Source: Candidatus Parcubacteria bacterium (GTDB taxonomy: Bacteria > Patescibacteriota > Minisyncoccia > Phycocordibacterales > UBA12088). Taken from it: a stretch of DNA of 41,976 nucleotides. Made by a program: the position numbers and the translations under genes. Location of the stretch: the NCBI GenBank assembly GCA_003694545.1, contig RFKD01000040.1:1-41976 (forward strand), read 5' to 3'. Each line of letters begins with the position of its first letter. Within the stretch, counting starts at the first letter, position 1. Positions 6,609 through 12,851 of the stretch are shown here, piece after piece. Below the pieces are notes generated by a model. It had not been told where the DNA came from. It searched no databases and saw only the letters and a list, made by a program, of their open reading frames with translations.

Positions 6609-6956
6609 TCAGCGACCTTTGAGTGTTTTTCGCATCGGACTGTTTCTGAGCGGTGGGTTGGCGCGTGTGTGGCGGGCTCGGGCTATTGTGCGGCTTGCGC
6701 AGTGCGCTTTTGGCGGGCGACCGAACAAACAGCGCAATTCGTCTTTTGCCGCTTCCAGAGCGCGTTTGCGCTCGGGAGAAGATTTCGGCCGCCTCCGGTT
6801 GATGTAGAAAACCAATATTGAGAGCGCTCTCCGAAATGGTAGCGCTTTACTGCGAGTGGAACGCAACGCGCTTTCCGCAAGGGAGCGCCCGATGCGCGCG
6901 GGGTTGTTCCATGAGCACACGTCATGCGCGAGGTCAAGTACGTCGGAAGTTTCCAC
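6609..6956 (-). CDS. DUF3175-like small protein, start uncertain
   Basis: The minus-strand product contains ETSDVLDLAHDVCSW, then ARIGRSLAESALRS, a KALPFRRALSILVFYINRR block and LEAAKDELRCLFGR. This is the order and spacing I recall for the DUF3175 family, whose function is unknown. Homologues usually begin with a short basic stretch and a Trp. Here the matching codons (NWVRRVVETSD) continue upstream of the GTG at 6956, but no ATG, GTG or TTG lies between them and an in-frame TGA. The gene may use GTG 6956 in a shortened form, or may have lost its start. About 35 basic residues after the conserved FGR end suggest that the natural stop may also be gone. Confidence 0.6.
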   Translation of the reverse strand: METSDVLDLAHDVCSWNNPARIGRSLAESALRSTRSKALPFRRALSILVFYINRRRPKSSPERKRALEAAKDELRCLFGRPPKAHCASRTIARARHTRANPPLRNSPMRKTLKGR

Positions 6957-7034
6957 AACGCGCCGAACCCAATTGGTAGGTTGGGCAGTGTTACTACCTC
7001 AGGGTGGGGAAGTGTGTCTGCGCGCCACTGGTGC

Positions 7035-7040
7035 TAGTAT
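7035..7040 (+). promoter_or_regulatory. -10 box of glyoxalase-like gene
   Basis: TAGTAT ends 10 nt before the ATG at 7051. The overlapping TATACG is an alternative. Confidence 0.4.
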
Positions 7041-7050
7041 ACGCTTGCGT

Positions 7051-7494
7051 ATGCGGTATCTCCACACGATGCTGCGGGTCAGCAACCTTGAAGAATCGTT
7101 GCGGTTTTATTGTGGCCTTTTGGGCTTTGAGGAGGTTCGGCGCGTCGAGCGGCCAGAGGGGCGCTATACCTTGGTATTTTTAGTGGCGCCCGAGGATATG
7201 CCGCGCGCACGATCGGAAAGCACTCCCTGCATCGAGCTTACTTATAACTGGGACCCGGAAGAGTACGCACAAGGGTGCCGCAACTTTGGCCACCTGGCGT
7301 TTGAGGTTGATGACATTTATGCCCTCTGTGAAAAGTTGCGCAACGCGGGAGTGGTGATTAACCGTCCTCCCCGCGACGGGCGCATGGCATTTGTGAAGTC
7401 GCCTGACGGCATTTCTGTTGAGCTTCTCCAAAAAGAAACGCCGCTTCCTCCCCGTGAGCCGTGGGTATCACTGCCGAACGAGGGAGTATGGTAG
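7051..7494 (+). CDS. gloA: Lactoylglutathione lyase-like VOC protein (glyoxalase I type)
   Basis: This 147-aa protein of the vicinal oxygen chelate fold has two beta-alpha-beta-beta-beta units. Candidate metal ligands are His5 (LHTMLRV), Glu in CIELTYNW, His in FGHLAFEVDD and Glu in ISVELLQ, the arrangement of glyoxalase I. That enzyme converts the hemithioacetal of methylglyoxal and glutathione (or another thiol) to the lactoyl thioester. RVSNLEESLRFYCGLLGFEE and FVKSPDGISVELL are strongly typical. ATG 7051 is preferred because the fold begins immediately; the frame is open upstream to 6856, but that extension is low-complexity and antisense to the DUF3175 gene. The GerW-like gene follows after 9 nt. 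Confidence 0.85.
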   Translation: MRYLHTMLRVSNLEESLRFYCGLLGFEEVRRVERPEGRYTLVFLVAPEDMPRARSESTPCIELTYNWDPEEYAQGCRNFGHLAFEVDDIYALCEKLRNAGVVINRPPRDGRMAFVKSPDGISVELLQKETPLPPREPWVSLPNEGVW

Positions 7495-7497
7495 CAT
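7492..7497 (+). promoter_or_regulatory. -10 box of gerW-like gene
   Basis: TGG-TAGCAT overlaps the gloA stop and ends 6 nt before the ATG at 7504. Confidence 0.4.
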
Positions 7498-7503
7498 AGG
7501 GGT

Positions 7504-7818
7504 ATGGACGCAGAGCGTATCCTAGAAATCCTTACTCACACGGATGAGGCCAACAAAGCGCTTTCGCGAGCGGTTGTGGGTGATCCTATTGAGCGCGACG
7601 GACTTACCATCGTACCGCTTGCGAGAGTGGTGGCGCGGGGCGGTGTAACAAGAGCCGCGCGCGGAAGTTCTGTTGTTGTCGAGCCGGTGGGTTACTTGGA
7701 AATTCGCGACGGGGAAGCGCAATTTGTTCCCATTGTTGCCCCCAATTCGCCCGTTGGCATTTTGGGGGTAGTGCCTTGTCTGGCGGAGGCGTGGGAGCGT
7801 TTGCGCAAAAAACGATAA
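7504..7818 (+). CDS. GerW/YtfJ-family protein
   Basis: This 104-aa protein resembles the GerW (YtfJ) family, best known from Bacillus spores but widespread in non-sporulating bacteria. The pattern AVVGDPIERDGLTIVPLARV, then a Gly/Arg-rich segment, then VEPVGYLEI...QFVPI is typical of the family core. There is no signal peptide or membrane segment. It lies 9 nt after gloA and 7 nt before the exported peptidoglycan-binding protein, so all three may be co-transcribed, although the TAGCAT box could start a separate leaderless message. The biochemical function is unknown. Confidence 0.7.
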   Translation: MDAERILEILTHTDEANKALSRAVVGDPIERDGLTIVPLARVVARGGVTRAARGSSVVVEPVGYLEIRDGEAQFVPIVAPNSPVGILGVVPCLAEAWERLRKKR

Positions 7819-7825
7819 AAGGAGT

Positions 7826-9115
7826 ATGCTGCGCCGATGGTTTTTCTTTACCCAGCAGAGGGAAACTCCCGTGCTTATAGCCGCGGCACTCATTGGGGGC
7901 GCTCTTCTCGTTGTGTGGCAGGAGGGGGTGGGGCGGTTTTTCAGCGCGCGTGCGGCGACCATAGAAGAACTGCAAGAGCTTATTCAACGCAAGGAGCAGG
8001 AAATTCTCATTCTCCAACGCGAACTGCAGCAGTTGAGAAATTTACTTGTCGAAGCACAGCGGCAAGAGCAAGGCCGAGAAGGGGTCGGTCCGAGCGTCAC
8101 GGCTTTCGCGCAGTTTACCACTCCGCTCAGCCCGGGAGATTCGGGGGCTGAAGTGCGCCGCCTTCAAGAGCTTTTATACGCATGGGGCTACTATCCCGAA
8201 GGTCTCATCACGAGCTACTACGGCTCCCTTACCCAAAAAGCCGTGGAGCGGTTTCAAGCGGCAAAAGAAATCGTGTCGAGCGGTTCCCCTTGGACGACAG
8301 GGTACGGTAGGGTAGGACCCGCCACGCTGCGCGCCCTCAACGCGGAGCTTGTCGTGCACGGCGCGCCGGGAGGTTCTTCGCAAACCGCGCCGCTTTCAGC
8401 GGCCACCCCTCCTTCTTCCACGGGAAGCGGAGAATCAGGGTATAAGCAATTCGTGCGCCTGCAGACTTCGTCTTTGGGCAACGAAGACACGACTCGCGAA
8501 TACCTCACGCTCGAGGTTGACAGAGACGCGCCGTCTGACATCGTGATGACGGGGTGGTCGATCGAAAGCGCCGTGACGGGCACGCGCATTATTGTGCCGC
8601 TCGCCTCGGCGCTGTTTCGCTTTGGAGGGGCATCGCAAGCAAGTGATCCGATTCGCGTCCCACCCGGCGGACGTCTCGTGATCGTGACGGGCGATGCGCC
8701 GATGGCGCAGACGAGCTTTCGCACCAACAAATGCATTGGGTACCTGACGCAGTACTATCAGTTTAATCCTTCGCTTTCGACTGGATCTTGCCCTGATCCG
8801 GAAGACGAGTTTGAAGCCCGCGCGGACATCTCGGCGCGCGACCTGGCGTGCGCCGATTATATCAAGCGTCTTTCTTCGTGCCGCGCGCCTGACGCGGCCG
8901 CTCTGCCTTCTTCGCTCACGCTTGCGTGCCGCTATTTCATACAAAAAGAACTCAACTACAACGCGTGCGTTGACGCGCACCGCAGCGATGTCGACTTTTG
9001 GGGCTATGAATGGCGCCTCTACCTGCGCCGAGCAACGCCCTTGTGGGGCAGGAACAGTGAACGCATTATTGTACGCGACGCTACCGGGCTTTTTGTGGCG
9101 GAGTACTCTCGCTAG
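7826..9115 (+). CDS. Exported, membrane-anchored peptidoglycan-binding protein with a lamin-tail-like C-terminal domain
   Basis: This 429-aa protein has an N-terminal membrane helix (about residues 16-33) and a Glu/Gln-rich coiled coil (about 45-80). A PG_binding_1 domain follows at about 98-168 (LSPGDSGAEVRRLQELLYAWG ... YGSLTQKAVERFQ ... VGPATLRALN). After a Ser/Thr/Pro-rich linker comes a beta-rich domain (about 205-429) with REYLTLEV, GWSIESAVTGTRI and a cysteine-bearing motif NKCIGYLTQYYQF...CP. Cysteine pairs follow at LACADYI, SSCRAPD, LACRYF and NACVDAH, ending in WGYEWRLYLRR. The domain resembles lamin-tail-like modules found in Parcubacteria surface proteins. A Shine-Dalgarno (AAAGGAG) precedes the ATG. 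Likely cell-envelope role; specific function unknown. Confidence 0.75.
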   Translation: MLRRWFFFTQQRETPVLIAAALIGGALLVVWQEGVGRFFSARAATIEELQELIQRKEQEILILQRELQQLRNLLVEAQRQEQGREGVGPSVTAFAQFTTPLSPGDSGAEVRRLQELLYAWGYYPEGLITSYYGSLTQKAVERFQAAKEIVSSGSPWTTGYGRVGPATLRALNAELVVHGAPGGSSQTAPLSAATPPSSTGSGESGYKQFVRLQTSSLGNEDTTREYLTLEVDRDAPSDIVMTGWSIESAVTGTRIIVPLASALFRFGGASQASDPIRVPPGGRLVIVTGDAPMAQTSFRTNKCIGYLTQYYQFNPSLSTGSCPDPEDEFEARADISARDLACADYIKRLSSCRAPDAAALPSSLTLACRYFIQKELNYNACVDAHRSDVDFWGYEWRLYLRRATPLWGRNSERIIVRDATGLFVAEYSR

Positions 9116-9138
9116 CGGCTGCGCCTTTTCAAGAAGGT

Positions 9139-9468
9139 ATGGCGCTGAAAGCCGACCAAAAAACCTTAGGAAGTGCCGCACAGGTCTTGCAGGCGCTTGC
9201 TTTCCCCGCGCGGCTGCATATTGTTGTTGCGCTTGCGCGGACGCCTCGTGGAATGGTTGCTTCAGATATTGGCGCCATAGTGGGGCTCGCTCCTGCCGCC
9301 TTATCGCATCAGCTGCGCCTGTTGGAGCAGGCTGCCATTATTGAAGGGGGGCGCGAGGGCCAGCATATTCGCTACAAACTCGCCCGCACTGGGTTGGCGC
9401 GCAAAGCGCGGCGCGTTACGCAACTGTTGTGTGAAGGGAGTAGCCGCGCGCGTCGAGCGCGGCGTTGA
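9139..9468 (+). CDS. ArsR/SmtB-family transcriptional regulator
   Basis: This 109-aa winged-helix protein has helices in LGSAAQVLQALAFPARLHIVVALA, a recognition helix in VGLAPAALSHQLRLLEQAAII (about residues 49-70) and a wing at GGREGQHIRYKLA. The C-terminus is basic. The ArsR metal-binding motif ELCVCDL is replaced by GMVASDIGAIV, so sensing of metal through that site is not supported. A purine-rich AAGAAGG lies just before the ATG. It follows the exported protein by 23 nt. Target genes cannot be identified. Confidence 0.82.
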   Translation: MALKADQKTLGSAAQVLQALAFPARLHIVVALARTPRGMVASDIGAIVGLAPAALSHQLRLLEQAAIIEGGREGQHIRYKLARTGLARKARRVTQLLCEGSSRARRARR

Positions 9469-9549
9469 TGCAGGTATGGAATATGAAGACAGCTTGGCTG
9501 TTCTGTGGACAGGTGCGCTGTTTTCCCTTGCGCTGAGCAGACGATGTGG

Positions 9550-9555
9550 TATACT
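9550..9555 (+). promoter_or_regulatory. -10 box of SIMPL gene
   Basis: TGG-TATACT ends 11 nt before the ATG at 9567. Confidence 0.55.
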
Positions 9556-9566
9556 AATAAAATAAT

Positions 9567-10394
9567 ATGGAACACAGTGCTCCTCAGCTCCGTTCTCTTT
9601 TTTTGGAACCACGTTTGGCGCGGATGGTGGGTGTCGCGCTTTTCGCGCTTTCGTTGTATCTTGTCGCGCTTTCGCTCAATGCGTTTAAGACTTTCACTAT
9701 CATAGGCGACGACATTCCGCCGCAAGCGGTATTCACCGTCTCAGGGGAAGGGGAGGTGACGGCTGTCCCGGATACAGCAACATTCTCGTTTGGCGTTGTT
9801 GCGGAAGCGTCTGACGCGGCGACGGCGCAAGGGGAAATGACCAAACGGCTCAATACCATTATGACGCAGTTGCGCAGCGAATTTGGATTTACCGACGAAG
9901 AACTCACCACCACATCGTACGACCTTCAGCCGCGGTATGAATGGAAAACTGAGTCTCACGCGCCATGCACACCGGCGTTTTGCCCGCCGTCTGAAGGCAA
10001 GCGGGAGCTTGTAGGTTTTGAGGCGCACACGAGCGTTCAAGTGAAGACTCAAGATTTCGATAAGGCGCGCAAGGCGCTGGGTTCGCTTGCTTCACTGGGG
10101 GCAACCGACATTTCTTCGCTGTCGTTTACCGTAAAGGATCCGCAGGTGCTTGAGGCGCAAGCACGGGAAAAAGCCATCGCGCAAGCGCGGCAGGAAGCGG
10201 TTGCTGTTGCTCGCGCACTCGGCGTTTCCTTAGGGAGGGTGGTGAGTTACACCGAAGGTGGGTGGGGAGGCCCCGTGCCATTTGCGCGGGCTGAAGCAGT
10301 GAAGGTTCAAGACGAAGGTCCCGTTGAGCCGGACATTTCCCCCGGCGAGACGACCATTCGCAAGCAAGTTTCCATCACCTACGAATTGTACTGA
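9567..10394 (+). CDS. Membrane-anchored SIMPL (DUF541) domain protein
   Basis: This 275-aa protein has a single N-terminal membrane helix (about residues 20-38), followed by an extracytoplasmic SIMPL domain. The typical pattern is FTVSGEGEVTAVPDTATFSFGVVAEA, then a helix with ITTxTK-like equivalents (MTKRLNTIMTQL), DEELTTTSYDLQPRYEW, SSLSFTVKDPQVLEAQAREKAIAQARQEAVAVARALGVSLGRVVS and VSITYEL at the end, all characteristic of the family. SIMPL proteins are common in bacterial envelopes, including CPR genomes; proposed roles include oxidative-stress and signalling functions, none established here. A short cysteine pair (CTPAFC) lies in an insertion. The start is set by the TATACT box. Confidence 0.85.
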   Translation: MEHSAPQLRSLFLEPRLARMVGVALFALSLYLVALSLNAFKTFTIIGDDIPPQAVFTVSGEGEVTAVPDTATFSFGVVAEASDAATAQGEMTKRLNTIMTQLRSEFGFTDEELTTTSYDLQPRYEWKTESHAPCTPAFCPPSEGKRELVGFEAHTSVQVKTQDFDKARKALGSLASLGATDISSLSFTVKDPQVLEAQAREKAIAQARQEAVAVARALGVSLGRVVSYTEGGWGGPVPFARAEAVKVQDEGPVEPDISPGETTIRKQVSITYELY

Positions 10395-10469
10395 GCCGTG
10401 AGGAGGGTGTTTGACCGTTGCGGTAAAGTGCGCTAAGGTGAAGGCGCCCGGGAAGGGGGCCGATGTGTT

Positions 10470-10646
10470 ATGTTTGCGTATCTCCGAGCTGTTCGAGAAG
10501 AACTCTCCCATGTGTCGTGGCCGACGCCGCGCGAGACGGTGGTGTACACCGCGCTCGTGATAGCTGTTTCGCTTGCGACCGCCGTGTACCTCGGGCTGTT
10601 TGATGCGATTCTTTTGTGGTTCATTGATCGAATCGTGTTTTTCTAA
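10470..10646 (+). CDS. secE: Preprotein translocase subunit SecE
   Basis: This 58-aa product starts MFAYLRAVREELSHVSWPTPRETVVYT and has a single C-terminal membrane helix (about residues 26-50). The amphipathic helix plus the W-P-T/S-P-R/K motif is diagnostic of the minimal SecE that clamps SecY in the translocon. It lies 17 nt before nusG, the conserved bacterial order. Upstream, TAAAGT (10426-10431) and TAAGGT (10434-10439) are candidate -10 boxes, giving a short leader of 24-38 nt rather than a leaderless message. Confidence 0.93.
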   Translation: MFAYLRAVREELSHVSWPTPRETVVYTALVIAVSLATAVYLGLFDAILLWFIDRIVFF

Positions 10647-10663
10647 CGCTTCTGTGGTTTACT

Positions 10664-11254
10664 ATGGAAGAAAACGAAAAGATGTCCGCGCGAACAACAA
10701 GCAAGACTAACGCGCAAGAGGCGCAAGGCGATTGGTATGCCGTCCATACCTATTCAGGCTATGAGCAAGCCGCGGTGCGCAATTTAATGCAGCGCGTTGA
10801 GTCGCTGAATGTCGGGCATCTCATTTTTGAGGCGGTTATCCCCACCGAAACGCGCGTTCGGATGAAAGGGGGTAAGCGAGTTGAAGAGCGGGAGCGAATT
10901 TATCCGGGGTATATCCTCGTGCGAATGATTCTTACGGAAGAGTCGCAGTTTATCGTGCGCACGACGCCGCGCATTTCCGGGTTTGTGGGGGGGGCGCGCG
11001 GCGGGGTGCCAACCCCGCTTTCGCAGAAAGAGGTAGACGCCCTGTTCGCGCGTATACAATCGCAAACAGCCAAACACCACATCGACCTTCATCCCGGCGA
11101 CACCGTGCAAATCATTGACGGCCCCTTTAAGGATCAAGAAGGACGAGTGGGGGAAGTGGACGAGGAGCGGGGGATGGTGCGCGTTTTGGTACCAATGTTC
11201 GGGCGCGACACGCCGGTGGAGCTGGACTACGCTCAAGTGCGCCGCATTTCTTAA
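10664..11254 (+). CDS. nusG: Transcription termination/antitermination factor NusG
   Basis: This 196-aa protein has an NGN domain (WYAVHTYSGYEQAAVRNLMQR, RERIYPGYILVRM, VRTTPRISGFVG; about residues 23-135) and a C-terminal KOW domain (PGDTVQIIDGPFKDQEGRVGEVDEERGMVRVLV; about 146-180). NusG binds RNA polymerase and links it to Rho or the ribosome. ATG 10664 is listed; ATG 10682, six codons in, is equally possible and has a purine-rich stretch before it. It sits in the order secE-nusG-mazG-rplK, with an insertion compared with the usual secE-nusG-rplK-rplA. Confidence 0.95.
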   Translation: MEENEKMSARTTSKTNAQEAQGDWYAVHTYSGYEQAAVRNLMQRVESLNVGHLIFEAVIPTETRVRMKGGKRVEERERIYPGYILVRMILTEESQFIVRTTPRISGFVGGARGGVPTPLSQKEVDALFARIQSQTAKHHIDLHPGDTVQIIDGPFKDQEGRVGEVDEERGMVRVLVPMFGRDTPVELDYAQVRRIS

Positions 11255-11270
11255 GTATTGATTCTTCCGT

Positions 11271-11603
11271 ATGGACTTTTCGGAATACCAAGAGCATGCG
11301 CTCGAGACTTTTCTGCAATCCAAAGAGTGGGAATTTGCGGTTCCGTACCTCGTGTTGGGGCTGAACGGTGAAGCTGGGGAAGTTGCGGAAAAAGTGAAGA
11401 AGCTGTACCGCGACGCCGGTGGCGTTCTGACGCCAGAGGCGCGCGAAGCGATCGTGAAAGAAATGGGAGATGTGCTGTGGTACCTGGCGGTGTTGGCGCA
11501 TGTGCTGGAGGTGCCCTTGGAGGAGGTTGCGTGCCAGAACATCGAAAAACTCGCGAGTCGCAAGGAGCGGGGGGCCCTGCGTGGTGAAGGAGACAACCGA
11601 TAG
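11271..11603 (+). CDS. MazG-like nucleoside triphosphate pyrophosphohydrolase
   Basis: This 110-aa all-alpha NTP pyrophosphatase has the EAGEVAEKVKK helix (the ExxE metal-binding pair at about residues 36-40) and the second EMGDVLWYLAVLAHVLEV helix (ExxD at about 65-69), which are the four-acid magnesium site of the MazG/RS21-C6 group. Members remove non-canonical or damaged NTPs. Its placement between nusG and rplK is unusual. The start at 11271 follows nusG by 16 nt with no clear ribosome-binding site. Confidence 0.85.
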   Translation: MDFSEYQEHALETFLQSKEWEFAVPYLVLGLNGEAGEVAEKVKKLYRDAGGVLTPEAREAIVKEMGDVLWYLAVLAHVLEVPLEEVACQNIEKLASRKERGALRGEGDNR

Positions 11604-11631
11604 CGGCGTTGCAAGAGAGCGGAAAATGCGA

Positions 11632-11637
11632 TAAGGT
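11632..11637 (+). promoter_or_regulatory. -10 box of rplK
   Basis: TAAGGT ends 8 nt before the ATG at 11646. It closely matches the tRNA-Lys -10 in sequence. Confidence 0.5.
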
Positions 11638-11645
11638 GCAGGCCT

Positions 11646-12071
11646 ATGGCAAAGAAAGTTGTTAAAGAACTCAAACTGCAAATTCCCGCGGGGAAGGCGA
11701 CGCCCGCGCCGCCTGTTGGACCAGCGTTGGGGCAGGCCGGCGTCAACATCGGCGAGTTTGTTAACCAGTTTAATGAGCGCACACGGGAGTTGGGCGGCAC
11801 GATCGTCCCGGTGGTGATTCGTGTGTACGAAGACCGATCGTTTGATTTTGAAATGAAGCGCCCGCCGGCAGCACAACTGATCCTCAAGCGGATCGGGAAA
11901 GAAAAAGGCGCGAATAAGCCGGGTACGCAAAAAATAGGGAAACTGATCCAGGCGGATCTCGAAGCGATAGCGCAAGAAAAGATGCCGGATTTGGTGGTGA
12001 ACGACTTGGAAGCGGCGAAAAAGGTAATTGCCGGTTCCGCCCGCTCTATGGGGGTTGAGGTGGAGGAGTAG
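11646..12071 (+). CDS. rplK: 50S ribosomal protein L11 (uL11)
   Basis: This 141-aa protein has the N-terminal domain (LKLQIPAGKATPAPPVGPALGQAGVNIGEF), the ERTRELGGTIVPVVIRVYEDRSF segment and the RNA-binding C-terminal domain ending DLEAAKKVIAGSARSMGVEVEE. L11 forms the base of the GTPase-associated centre on 23S rRNA. The next gene is dcd on the opposite strand, so rplA, normally adjacent, is absent from this locus. Confidence 0.96.
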   Translation: MAKKVVKELKLQIPAGKATPAPPVGPALGQAGVNIGEFVNQFNERTRELGGTIVPVVIRVYEDRSFDFEMKRPPAAQLILKRIGKEKGANKPGTQKIGKLIQADLEAIAQEKMPDLVVNDLEAAKKVIAGSARSMGVEVEE

Positions 12072-12102
12072 TACTCTCTTTGAACTTTGAGAAAAAACTG
12101 TC

Positions 12103-12795
12103 TTACCTGTGCCGTGGGTTTTCTTGCTGCGGTTGACTCACTTCTCTGTCGGCCCACAGACGCGGCAGCATCATTTCCGGTTTCCATTGGCGTTTCAGAG
12201 CGGCAAGATCATTTGCCGCGGCGTATTTTCCGTTGCGGGCATAATCATCTTTGAGAATAGGGCCCGTTTCAAAAAACACGATTTGCGCGATGCGCCGCCC
12301 CACGATGAGCGGGATGGTGTAGTGGCGGGAGTTATTCGTTATTTCCATCGTCCAGCGGTTGATGTAGCCGACATCGCCCCATCCCGCACATTTGCACACC
12401 TCAATAAAACTGCGCCCATAGGAAGAGCGCGCTTTCATCATCGTGGTGATGTGGCGGAGTCCACCGATAAATTCTTCCGTGTGCGCGAGAATTGTCTCTC
12501 CCGGCTCGAGGAGAATGACTTTGTCGTTGGGGTTAACACCCAACTCCTCAAGATCATACCCCGCGAGCGCTCGCGAAGCTGGTTGGGCGCGATGCGGCTT
12601 TGGTCCCCATACGCGCTCGATATGTTTGCGATTGTAAATGTTGTACACAGGCAAGGAGGTGCGCGATTCTCGGTAGTACCACTCTCCTAAGGTTACATCG
12701 TAACTTGCGGTTCCAAGGTTGTCGCGGCGAAAAGGAGAAATAACAATATCGCCTGCTTTCAAGGCTTCAAGGATCCGCTGGTCGGAATACGCCAT
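12103..12795 (-). CDS. dcd: dCTP deaminase / dUTPase-like protein
   Basis: This 230-aa protein belongs to the trimeric dUTPase/Dcd superfamily. Seen motifs are LGTASYDVTLG (N-terminal), LEPGETILAHTEEFI, MMKARSSYGRSFIEVCKCAGWGDVGYINRWTMEITN and IVGRRIAQIVFFETG. In dCTP deaminase the RSSxGR segment and a Glu following it (here in WTMEITN) form the active site that converts dCTP to dUTP. Insertions between the first two motifs (about residues 40-85) make it longer than E. coli Dcd (193 aa). It lies beside a thymidylate-synthase-like gene and tmk, which fits a role in dTTP supply. A TATACT box is 10 nt before the ATG at 12795. Confidence 0.85.
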   Translation of the reverse strand: MAYSDQRILEALKAGDIVISPFRRDNLGTASYDVTLGEWYYRESRTSLPVYNIYNRKHIERVWGPKPHRAQPASRALAGYDLEELGVNPNDKVILLEPGETILAHTEEFIGGLRHITTMMKARSSYGRSFIEVCKCAGWGDVGYINRWTMEITNNSRHYTIPLIVGRRIAQIVFFETGPILKDDYARNGKYAAANDLAALKRQWKPEMMLPRLWADREVSQPQQENPRHR

Positions 12796-12805
12796 ACGCT
12801 TCAGG

Positions 12806-12811
12806 AGTATA
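12806..12811 (-). promoter_or_regulatory. -10 box of dcd
   Basis: TATACT on the minus strand ends 10 nt before the dcd ATG at 12795. Confidence 0.55.
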
Positions 12812-12836
12812 CGCGCGCACCTGTCTCAACACAAGA

Positions 12837-12851
12837 CCGCCTCTTAGGCGG
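12837..12851 (-). terminator. Weak hairpin overlapping the thyX-like stop codon
   Basis: CCGCCT and AGGCGG form a 6-bp stem around a 3-nt loop, followed on the minus strand by TCTTGT. It could act as a weak terminator for the thyX-like gene, but there is no clean U tract. Confidence 0.3.

Noticed and set aside
6856..7050. 65-residue N-terminal extension of the glyoxalase-like protein
   Set aside because: It is antisense to the DUF3175 gene, lacks domain features, and the glyoxalase fold begins at ATG 7051.
10784..12187. Long 467-codon open frame on the minus strand
   Set aside because: It is antisense to nusG, mazG and rplK, which are clear genes; its translation is low-complexity Ser/Pro/Arg sequence typical of an antisense shadow in GC-rich DNA.
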